DNA from: an uncultured Prevotellaceae bacterium
GTDB lineage: Bacteria > Bacteroidota > Bacteroidia > Bacteroidales > Bacteroidaceae
Assembly: GCA_947167455.1 (NCBI GenBank)
Contig: CAMVIB010000005.1
Span: forward strand, 1 to 64,000
Direction: 5' to 3'
DNA length: 64,000 nt
The translations under genes and the position numbers were made by a program. Below, in pieces: positions 56,172 through 64,000 of the stretch. Under the pieces are notes generated by a model, which saw nothing but the letters and a program-made list of their open reading frames with translations, made no database searches and was not told the DNA's origin. Every line of letters starts with the position of its first letter. The stretch's first letter is position 1.

Positions 56172-57050
56172 TTACAGATTGGTTGGTTCGTGGTGTCTGT
56201 GCTCATAGCGCCTTATGGCGCTGAGCATCAGCTTGTAGCCCCGCTCGGCTATCGTCGCGCAGCGGTCGTAGTTGAAGTTGTAGCTGTCCATGGGTAGCTC
56301 CATGAGCATGTCGGGCGGCGTGATGCGCAGTTGCAGGCTTATGTTCTTCTGTATGAGTATGTGCAGTGAGTCTGAGACGAGCGACACGACGTTGACTTCG
56401 CCGAAGTCTTGGGGTATGAGGCGCTCAATGATGAAGTTGCGCCGTGGCGCCGGCGGCGTCTGTCGTCGCATGGGACGTATCGGTGCCGTGACGTTGGATG
56501 CCACGAGCAGGTCGCCCTCTGTGCGTACGACGTGTTCCAGCGGCATGCCGTTGCTGATGGCTCCGTCTATGAGATACATGTCTCCCCGTTCCACGGGGCG
56601 GAACAGTGTGGGCATGGAGATTGATGCCCTTATTGCCTCGAAGAGGCTTCCGCTGCGGAACACCACCTCCGAGTCGGTGCGTGTGTCCGTCGCAACGGCA
56701 CAGAAGGGTATGTTCATGTCCTCGATGAGCACGTCGGGCACAATCTCCTTGATGCGGTTTATCACGCGTTCGCCTTTCACCAAGTGGTTTATCCCCAGTG
56801 AGAAGTCTAAGAGCGCGATGACATCGCGGCGGGTGAGGGTGCAGAACCACTGCTTAACCTCTGGCAGGCGTCCGGCAGCATAGATCCCCCCTATGAGTGC
56901 GCCCATGGAGCTGCCTGCTATGGAGCTTATCTCATAGCCGCTGTCCACCAGTGCCTCGATGGCACCGATGTGTGCGTAGCCCCGGCAGCCTCCTGAGGAG
57001 AGCACGAGGGCTACTTTGCGCTTGTGGGGGATGGGGGATGGGGTGTTCAT
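56172..57050 (-). CDS. Patatin-like phospholipase family protein
   Basis: VALVLSSGGCRGYAHIGAIEAL, ISSIAGSSMGALIGGIYA (GxSxG), YLIDGAISNGMP (DGA/G). Confidence 0.95.
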   Translation of the reverse strand: MNTPSPIPHKRKVALVLSSGGCRGYAHIGAIEALVDSGYEISSIAGSSMGALIGGIYAAGRLPEVKQWFCTLTRRDVIALLDFSLGINHLVKGERVINRIKEIVPDVLIEDMNIPFCAVATDTRTDSEVVFRSGSLFEAIRASISMPTLFRPVERGDMYLIDGAISNGMPLEHVVRTEGDLLVASNVTAPIRPMRRQTPPAPRRNFIIERLIPQDFGEVNVVSLVSDSLHILIQKNISLQLRITPPDMLMELPMDSYNFNYDRCATIAERGYKLMLSAIRRYEHRHHEPTNL

Positions 57051-57057
57051 TGTGAAG

Positions 57058-57191
57058 GGGCATCGCTATGAAAAAGCGATGCGCTGTCGTTCGGGGTGTG
57101 GCATTTAGGGTGTGGCATTTAGGGTGTGGCTTTGGGTGTGGCTTTGGGTTGGGCATCGCTATGAAAAAGCGATGCGCTGTCGTTCGGGGTG
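57058..57191. repeat. Two 41-bp direct repeats, each with a hairpin, flanking a short-period minisatellite
   Basis: gggcatcgctatgaaaaagcgatgcgctgtcgttcggggtg at 57058-57098 and 57151-57191; between them repeats of tggcatttagggtg / tggctttgggtg. Confidence 0.95.
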
Positions 57192-57215
57192 GTGTCCGGG
57201 GGCGTGTTTTGCCGT

Positions 57216-59231
57216 TCAGAACTGCCAGCCACGGAAGAGCCTGCCGCTGCCTTCGAGCTCGGCACCGAAGTAGAAGCCAACGTTGGTGGGCTGGTTGTAG
57301 CCCACGTTCTGCATCGTCACGGAATGCCGATAGACGGGGTCGGTGAGGAATGTGTGGAAACGGTAGCGTGTGGGGAGGGGCGACACGTAGAGGCGCAGAT
57401 GGCGACTGTCGGGTGTGCGTGCCAGCACTTCCTCGCGCCAGTCGCCGATGACGTCGGCGCAGAGGCATGGGTTGGACTTCGTGCCGTTGTTGAAAGCCGT
57501 GCCTTCGAGGCGCATGATGGGTGTGCAGGACGTGGAGCCGCTGAAGTCGTAGTGGGCCTTGCCGGGGTCGCCCTCCTCGGTGTCAACATCTTGTTCGGTT
57601 TCGCCATGCTGTTGCGTCTTGTGGTCGGGGCGGTATTTGCTGATGGCCTCGTGGTCGAGCATCTCGCGCAGCAAGTCTCCGTCCCACCAGATGCCGAAGT
57701 TTATGGGAATCCGTGCCGAGCTGTCTGTCACCTCGCCGCGCACGTTGCAGATGCCGCCGGATGCCGACGACCACATCTCCAGGCCCGGGTTCGTGGGGTC
57801 GATGTCGGCAGCCATGCAGCGCCCGACATCTTTCGATGACAGGATCTGGAATATCACTTGTCCTGTTGCGGCATCGCGGAAGTCGCTGCCGTCGCGGCGG
57901 TTCTCGTGGCAGTCCCATACCTGTAGGGACTCGTCGGAGGGCATGAATGCCGTGAGGTGCATGGCATCGCCGTGGCCGAAGCCCGTGTTGTAGAGGCCTG
58001 TGCCGTCGTGATCTACGGCCATGGAGCCGTAGGTGATCTCGTCGAAGCCGTCGCCATCGACATCGCCGACGCGCAGGTTGTGGTTGCCTTGTCCGGCATA
58101 GTCGCGCCATTCCGTGGTGTTGGTGTCGAACACCCAGCGTGTCGAGAGCTTAGTGCCGTCGAAGTCGTAGGCCGCTATGCCGGTTCGTGTGTAGTAGCCT
58201 CGGCAGAAGATGGCACTGAGATGCTTGCCGTCGAGGTAGCCGCAGGCAGCCAGGAAGCGGTCGCTGCGGTTGGCATAGTTGTCGCCCCATGCACGCAGCT
58301 CGCCGCGTTCAGGGATATATGGTGCGGAATCTATGGCACGGCCTGTGCGTCCGTCGAACACCGTCACCCACTCCGGCCCGCGGTCTATGAATCCTCCGCG
58401 GCGACGCTTGGCATCGGGGCCACGAAACTCCTCGCGCGGGAAGTGGTTGGCGCCATAATGTGTCTCGGCGTTGGGCATCACGCGATGGTCGGCCTCGGCG
58501 TCACCGAGGATGGCGCCCGTGCCGTCGATGGTGCCGTCGCTGGTGCGTACCACCAGCTCTGCCGTGCCGTTGCCGTCGAGGTCGGCCACGATGAACGGCG
58601 TGTAGTGTGCTCCCGAACGTATGTTTCGCCCCAGGTTGACGCGCCACAAGGAGTGGCCATCGAGTGTCAGCGCCTCGAAAATGGTGGGCGATGTGAGGCC
58701 GCTCTGGCTGTTGTCGCGGCTATTGGCGGGGTCCCATTTCAACACTATCTCCATCCTGCCGTCTCCGTCGAGGTCGGCCATGGCGGCATCGTTGGCAATG
58801 TAGCCTGTGCGGCGCCCTTGGTCGTCGGTGAGAGAGTCGGGTGGTGTGATGGGGATGTCGATATAGCCAATGGGAGCGTTGGCAGGCAGCGTCCATCTGC
58901 CTGTGGCGGTGAGCTTGTCCTTGAGTCCCACGGCACGTACGCTGTAGCGCACGGCCTTCGTGGCGGCGTAGCAGTCTGTGAACATCGTGGGCTCACCTCG
59001 TCCCATGCGTGCCACGACCTTGCTGCCCCGCAGCACCTCGAAGACGATGTCATGGGGGTCGGTGGGCAGGTATCGCCATGACACGAGGACGCTGTCGGGG
59101 GCTGTGCGCATGGCGACGACGCCCCTGTCGAGGCGTTCGCTGCACAGGTTACTGTAGTCATAGCGCGTCTGTGCGCTGATGTCGTGAGCCGACAATAGTG
59201 TGCTGACAATGAGTAGTGAGAGGCGCTTCAT
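57216..59231 (-). CDS. PL11-family rhamnogalacturonan lyase
   Basis: DRGVVAMRTAPDSVLVSWRYLPTDPHDIVFEVLRG, AAMADLDGDGRMEIVLKWDPANSRDNSQSG, ADVIGDWREEVLARTPDSRHLRLY. Start chosen at MKRLSLLIVS; CAAAGATA box at 59258-59265. Confidence 0.93.
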   Translation of the reverse strand: MKRLSLLIVSTLLSAHDISAQTRYDYSNLCSERLDRGVVAMRTAPDSVLVSWRYLPTDPHDIVFEVLRGSKVVARMGRGEPTMFTDCYAATKAVRYSVRAVGLKDKLTATGRWTLPANAPIGYIDIPITPPDSLTDDQGRRTGYIANDAAMADLDGDGRMEIVLKWDPANSRDNSQSGLTSPTIFEALTLDGHSLWRVNLGRNIRSGAHYTPFIVADLDGNGTAELVVRTSDGTIDGTGAILGDAEADHRVMPNAETHYGANHFPREEFRGPDAKRRRGGFIDRGPEWVTVFDGRTGRAIDSAPYIPERGELRAWGDNYANRSDRFLAACGYLDGKHLSAIFCRGYYTRTGIAAYDFDGTKLSTRWVFDTNTTEWRDYAGQGNHNLRVGDVDGDGFDEITYGSMAVDHDGTGLYNTGFGHGDAMHLTAFMPSDESLQVWDCHENRRDGSDFRDAATGQVIFQILSSKDVGRCMAADIDPTNPGLEMWSSASGGICNVRGEVTDSSARIPINFGIWWDGDLLREMLDHEAISKYRPDHKTQQHGETEQDVDTEEGDPGKAHYDFSGSTSCTPIMRLEGTAFNNGTKSNPCLCADVIGDWREEVLARTPDSRHLRLYVSPLPTRYRFHTFLTDPVYRHSVTMQNVGYNQPTNVGFYFGAELEGSGRLFRGWQF

Positions 59232-59556
59232 GATGTTCGTGTGTCGGATTTGCGCTACAAAGATAGGCAAAAGTTCAGAGTCTGCCACCACAAAGGCTTA
59301 AATATTTCACGCAGACATGCAAAAAAAGCCCCATCGTGACACCACGCCGTCGTCGTGCCTTGCCGCAGCGGCCGTGGTGTCTTGCCTTTAGTCATCAAAA
59401 GGAAGCAGTTTAAGCTTTTTCGCGGGTAAAAGTTGTCAATGTCGCTTAAAGTCCGTATCTTTGTGCCGCGAACGTCGTGCCGCCGTGTCACTGCGGTGAG
59501 GGGCTGTGCCATGACTCCGTGTCTCGTGGGTCCGGCGTGTCGCGAACATATCAGAC

Positions 59557-61338
59557 ATGAATATTCACTGGGACAACATCATTATATGGCGCAAGCGTCA
59601 TGTCAGGGACAAACAGTTTATGCTGTTGATGGCTCTGGTGATAGGCGTGCTCACGGCTCTGGCGGGGCTGCTGCTGAAGTGGCTCATACATCAGATAGCG
59701 TATCTGCTCACGCACCAGTTCAGCATCACGGGTGCCAACTGGCTCTATCTGCTGTACCCCGTGGTGGGTATTCTCATAACGGGGCTGTTCGTACGCTACG
59801 TCGTTCGCGACGACATCGGTCATGGCATCACCAAGATTTTATATGCAATAGCCCGCAAGCAGAGCTGTATCAAGGCCCACAACACATGGACGAGTATCGT
59901 GGCTTCGGGCATCACCATCGGTTTCGGTGGCTCGGTGGGTGCTGAGGCACCTATCGTGCTGACGGGTTCGGCCATAGGCAGCAACCTCGGCCGCCTGTTC
60001 CGTCTGGACTCCAAGCAACTGATGCTCCTCGTGGGCTGTGGCGCCGCCGGTGCCGTGTCGGGAATCTTCAAGGCCCCCATCGCCGGGCTGGTGTTCACAC
60101 TCGAGGTGCTGATGATAGACTTCACTCTGGGCAGCCTGTTGCCCCTGCTGGTGTCGTGTGTCACGGCGGCGGCGGTCACCTTTGCCCTCTCGGGCTCTGG
60201 CAACCTCTTCGAGTTCCGGCTCACCGACGGCTTTGTCGTCGCACGCGTGCCCGCGTATATATTATTAGGTGTGTTCTGCGGATTCGTGTCGCTCTATTTC
60301 ACGCGCACGATGAACTGGCTTGAGGATCAGTTCCACCGTCTGGGGTCGCCATGGCGCCGTCTGTTGGTGGCAGGGCCCATACTGAGTGTGCTGATATTCC
60401 TCTTTCCCTCGCTATATGGCGAAGGCTACGACATGATACGCTTGTTGCTCAACGGACAGCGTGGTGCCGAGTGGAGTCAAGTGCTGGAGGGGTCGCTCTT
60501 CTATGGCATGCCCCACCTGCTGCTGCTCTACCTGGCCGGTATCATCGTCTTCAAGGTCTTTGCCACCACGGCTACAAACAGTGGCGGCGGCTGTGGCGGA
60601 ACATTCGCCCCGAGTCTCTTCGTGGGTTGTGTGGCAGGGTTCCTCTTTGCCTCGCTGTGGAACAAGATTCCCGGTGTCGTCGTGGAGGTGCCAGAGAACA
60701 GCTTCTCGCTCCTGGGCATGGCAGGCCTGATGAGCGGCGTGATGCATGCCCCGCTGACGGGCATCTTCCTCATTGCTGAGCTGACGAGCGGCTACGCGCT
60801 GTTCCTGCCGCTGATGATAGTGGCAGTGGCGTCGTACCTCACCATCATCATCTTCGAACCTCACAGCATCTACACCATGCGTCTGGCCCGCAAGGGCGAG
60901 CTCGTGACGCACAACAAGGATCAGGCCATTCTCACCCTGATGTCCATGGACAGTGTCATTGAGCGTTATGAGGAGTTCCTGCATCCCACCGACGACCTCG
61001 GCGAGATAGTACGTCAGATAGCATCGTCGTCGCGCGATGTCTTTCCCGTCGTCGATAAGGGCGGCAAGCTGCTTGCGGTGCTGGTGCTCGACCGTGTGCG
61101 ACACGTGATGTTCCGCACGGAACTCTACCATCGCCTGCATGTGTCAGACCTCATGTCGCCGTGTGCCGCACGCCTCACCCACCACGACACGATGGACGTG
61201 GTGATGGCGGCCTTCGAGCGCACCAAAGCCTGGACGCTGCCGGTGGTAGATGACAGCGGTGTCTTCGTGGGCTTCATTCGTCGCAGTCATGTCTTTGCAC
61301 TCTACCGCACCATGCTTCACGACCTCTCGGAGGAGTAG
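59557..61338 (+). CDS. ClC-family chloride channel/antiporter with CBS domains
   Basis: GITIGFGGSVGAEAPIVLTGSAIGSN, GCGAAGAVSGIFKAPIAGLVFTLEV, GGGCGGTFAPSLFVG; C-terminal tandem CBS. TATCTTTG box at 59456-59463. Confidence 0.95.
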   Translation: MNIHWDNIIIWRKRHVRDKQFMLLMALVIGVLTALAGLLLKWLIHQIAYLLTHQFSITGANWLYLLYPVVGILITGLFVRYVVRDDIGHGITKILYAIARKQSCIKAHNTWTSIVASGITIGFGGSVGAEAPIVLTGSAIGSNLGRLFRLDSKQLMLLVGCGAAGAVSGIFKAPIAGLVFTLEVLMIDFTLGSLLPLLVSCVTAAAVTFALSGSGNLFEFRLTDGFVVARVPAYILLGVFCGFVSLYFTRTMNWLEDQFHRLGSPWRRLLVAGPILSVLIFLFPSLYGEGYDMIRLLLNGQRGAEWSQVLEGSLFYGMPHLLLLYLAGIIVFKVFATTATNSGGGCGGTFAPSLFVGCVAGFLFASLWNKIPGVVVEVPENSFSLLGMAGLMSGVMHAPLTGIFLIAELTSGYALFLPLMIVAVASYLTIIIFEPHSIYTMRLARKGELVTHNKDQAILTLMSMDSVIERYEEFLHPTDDLGEIVRQIASSSRDVFPVVDKGGKLLAVLVLDRVRHVMFRTELYHRLHVSDLMSPCAARLTHHDTMDVVMAAFERTKAWTLPVVDDSGVFVGFIRRSHVFALYRTMLHDLSEE

Positions 61339-61382
61339 CCTGTCGTCATCCTGAAAATGCTATCCTTACCCTGTCAATCAAT

Positions 61383-62414
61383 ATGGAAAATAACAACTCT
61401 GACTCTCTCACCGACATGCGCATAGTGTTCATGGGAACGCCCGACTTCGCCGTGGAGTCTTTGCGGCGCCTCGTGGAGGCTGGATGCAATGTCGTGGGCG
61501 TGGTGACGATGCCCGACAAGGCCATAGGACGCCACCATGATACTCTGCAGCCTTCGCCTGTGAAGCAGTATGCCGTGGCCAACGGAATACCGGTGCTGCA
61601 GCCCGAGCGTCTGCGCGACGAGACCTTCCTCGCCCAGCTGCGTGACCTCCGTGCCGACCTCCAGGTGGTGGTGGCCTTCAGGATGCTGCCTGAGGTGGTG
61701 TGGGCCATGCCCCCGCTCGGCACGTTCAACCTGCATGCCGCCCTACTGCCGCAGTACCGCGGCGCAGCGCCCATCAACTGGGCTGTCATAAATGGCGACT
61801 CGCAGACGGGCGTGACGACATTCTTCCTCGACCACGACATCGACACGGGACGCATCATACACCGTGTGCCGGTGGAGATAGGCCTGCGCGACACCGCCGG
61901 CGACATCCACGACCGCCTCATGGACATCGGCGCAGACCTCGTGGTGAAGACTGTGCGCGACATCGCCGCAGGCAGCATCGCCACCATGGCACAGGACGAG
62001 CTGACAGACGCCGATGGCTGCGGCCCGCTGCGTCCCGCCCCCAAGCTCTTCCGCGAGAACACCGAGCTGATGTGGAGCCGCCACACCGCCATGTCGGCAT
62101 ATAACTTCGTACGCGGACTCTCGCCATATCCTGCGGCATGGACCACACTGCGCAGTGCCGACGGTCGCCAGACACAGCTTAAGATATTCTTTGCCGAGGT
62201 GGCAGATACTAACACCGATGGCACACGCCACACCGATGGCGCCGTGCCGTGCGATGTGCCTTTGCGCATCGACGGCGGACGGTTGCTCGTGGATATGGCG
62301 GGCGGCACATTGAGCCTTACCGACATACAGCTCGCTGGCAAACGACGTATGAAGGCCGCAGAGTTCCTGCGGGGCGCACATCTCGACGGAGCGGTATTCA
62401 CCGAGACACACTGA
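61383..62414 (+). CDS. fmt: Methionyl-tRNA formyltransferase
   Basis: RIVFMGTPDFAVESLRRLVEAGCNVVGVVTMPDK, NLHAALLPQYRGAAPINWAVINGDSQTGVTTFFLDHDIDTG. Confidence 0.97.
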   Translation: MENNNSDSLTDMRIVFMGTPDFAVESLRRLVEAGCNVVGVVTMPDKAIGRHHDTLQPSPVKQYAVANGIPVLQPERLRDETFLAQLRDLRADLQVVVAFRMLPEVVWAMPPLGTFNLHAALLPQYRGAAPINWAVINGDSQTGVTTFFLDHDIDTGRIIHRVPVEIGLRDTAGDIHDRLMDIGADLVVKTVRDIAAGSIATMAQDELTDADGCGPLRPAPKLFRENTELMWSRHTAMSAYNFVRGLSPYPAAWTTLRSADGRQTQLKIFFAEVADTNTDGTRHTDGAVPCDVPLRIDGGRLLVDMAGGTLSLTDIQLAGKRRMKAAEFLRGAHLDGAVFTETH

Positions 62415-62417
62415 CCG

Positions 62418-64000
62418 ATGCCTACTACGGAGAGCCCTATCACCATACTCACACGGCAGCGCGCACTGCTGCAGACGGAGTATGCCTACGAGAAGGAGGA
62501 GTTCCAGCGCCTGACGGAGGCCACGGGCATAGAACGCAAGGTGGCGCGCGGCATGGCATGGTATCCGCTACAGCTTGGGCGTGCCTATCACAACTCGCTC
62601 GACCAATTCGTAGTGGAGATGACACGCACGGAGAACACCGACACCGACCACCAGTTTGAACCCGGAAAACCTGTCTGCTTCTTCTCGCAAGACGCTTCCG
62701 GCGACCGCTACGGCACGGGCGGGATGCTCCATTACTTCAAGTTCGTGGCGCAGGTGACGTATGTCGAGGACGACAGGATGGTGGTGGCACTGGCAAACCC
62801 CGCCGACCTCGAACTCCTGCGCGATGCCTACCGTCTCGGCGTGCAGCTCTATCTCGACGAACAGACCTACCGGCTGATGTTCGAGGCGCTGGATGCCGTG
62901 ATTGCCGCCAAGGGAGGACGTCTGGCCGAGCTGCGCGACATGTTCCATTCTACTGTGCCGATAGGCAAGTTTACCTTCGCACCTGTGCGGTTCCCGTGGC
63001 TCAACACCAGCCAGCAGGCTGCCGTCAACGAGGTGCTGTGGGCAAAGGATGTGGCCGTGGTGCACGGGCCTCCCGGCACGGGCAAGACCACGACCCTCGT
63101 CGAGGCTATCTATGAGACACTGCGGCGCGAGACGCAGGTGTTGGTGTGTGCACAGTCGAACATGGCTGTCGATTGGATAGCCGAGAAGCTTGTCGATCGC
63201 GGCGTGAGCGTAATGCGCATAGGCAACCCCACCCGCGTCACCGACCGTATGCTGGCACACACCTACGAGCGGCGCTTCGAGAGCCATCCCCTGTACCAGG
63301 ACCTCTGGGCGGCACGCCGTGCCATACGCGACCTTTACGCCAGCCGCAGCGGCAACACCGAGTCGCGCCACCAGAAAATAGCCCGCCTGCGCGACCGCGT
63401 GTCTGAGATGGAATATGCCATCAATGAGGCACTCTTCGCCGATGCACGCGTCATAGCCTGCACCCTGGCCGGCAGCGCCAACCATGTGCTCGACGGTAAG
63501 CGCTTCGGCACACTGTTCATCGACGAGGCGGCGCAGGCCTTGGAGGCAGCGTGCTGGATTGCCATACGCAAGGCGCATCGTGTGATACTGGCCGGCGACC
63601 ATCGTCAGCTGCCGCCGACCATCAAAAGCCCGGAGGCAGCGCGGGGCGGGCTCGACCACACGCTGATGCAATATATCGTGGAGCAGAAACCCAGGGCCGT
63701 GTCACTGCTGAGGCTTCAGTACCGCATGTGCGACACTATAATGCAATTCCCTAACCGTGAGTTCTACGACGGCCTCCTGGAGAGCGCGCCTGAAGTGAAG
63801 TATCGCGGCATACTCGACTGGGACACTGCCGTGGAGTGGATAGAGGTGGCACCTCAGCCCGACGATACCTCAGCCGAGGAGCGCGGAGGCGAGCTCGCAT
63901 CGGGGCTGTCGAGGGTGAACCCCGCCGAGGCCGAGCTCACGCTGCAGACGCTGCGGCGCTATTTCGAGAAGATCGGCCGCGACCGTATCTTGGAGGAGAA
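62418..64000 (+). CDS. SF1 superfamily DNA/RNA helicase (UPF1/IGHMBP2-like), truncated by the window end
   Basis: Open frame from ATG 62418 (MPTTESPITILTRQRALLQTEYAYEKEEFQRL) to the window end; VVHGPPGTGKTTTLVEAI (Walker A), LFIDEAAQALE (Walker B), LAGDHRQLPPTI, LRLQYRMCDTI. Absent from the ORF track because it has no stop in the window. Confidence 0.92.
   Translation, partial: MPTTESPITILTRQRALLQTEYAYEKEEFQRLTEATGIERKVARGMAWYPLQLGRAYHNSLDQFVVEMTRTENTDTDHQFEPGKPVCFFSQDASGDRYGTGGMLHYFKFVAQVTYVEDDRMVVALANPADLELLRDAYRLGVQLYLDEQTYRLMFEALDAVIAAKGGRLAELRDMFHSTVPIGKFTFAPVRFPWLNTSQQAAVNEVLWAKDVAVVHGPPGTGKTTTLVEAIYETLRRETQVLVCAQSNMAVDWIAEKLVDRGVSVMRIGNPTRVTDRMLAHTYERRFESHPLYQDLWAARRAIRDLYASRSGNTESRHQKIARLRDRVSEMEYAINEALFADARVIACTLAGSANHVLDGKRFGTLFIDEAAQALEAACWIAIRKAHRVILAGDHRQLPPTIKSPEAARGGLDHTLMQYIVEQKPRAVSLLRLQYRMCDTIMQFPNREFYDGLLESAPEVKYRGILDWDTAVEWIEVAPQPDDTSAEERGGELASGLSRVNPAEAELTLQTLRRYFEKIGRDRILEE

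Noticed and set aside
56932-57468. 178-aa minus-strand ORF with PHPKPHPK repeats
   Set aside because: Translation through the 57-kb direct repeats and out of frame with the patatin and PL11 genes.

Overview
Chromosomal window from a Bacteroidetes (Bacteroidales/Prevotella-like) genome. Supporting signs are TAnnTTTG-type -7 promoter boxes, a SusC/SusD pair, a likely type 9 secretion (T9SS)-like C-terminal tail and TamB/TamL-like genes. Most of the window is housekeeping: rseP-dxr-rimM, murA-DUF4290-tsaB, yicC-gmk-nadD, hemW, cca, queF, folB, nrdJ, fmt. These alternate with polysaccharide-utilisation genes: two PL11 rhamnogalacturonan lyases (one fused to an autotransporter-type beta-repeat region), GH43, GH97, a SusC/SusD/surface-lipoprotein operon and a KduI-like isomerase with a signal peptide. 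A TPP riboswitch precedes a thiamin-type TonB receptor/PnuT operon. I found no rRNA, tRNA, CRISPR array, prophage or integrative element. The least-explained signals are non-coding or repeat structures: (1) a 108-bp palindromic element inserted in frame in the GH97 gene; (2) a dispersed ~76-bp element in two inverted copies, each just 3' of a terminator-like hairpin and with a compensatory change in its stem; (3) five tandem 22-bp units with four perfect CCTAGG palindromes at exact 22-bp spacing; (4) a ~0.5-kb mosaic of distinct short palindromes; (5) an octamer VNTR of 23 units between two genes. Coordinates and repeat counts were worked out by eye. Family assignments come from recognised motifs, not database searches.
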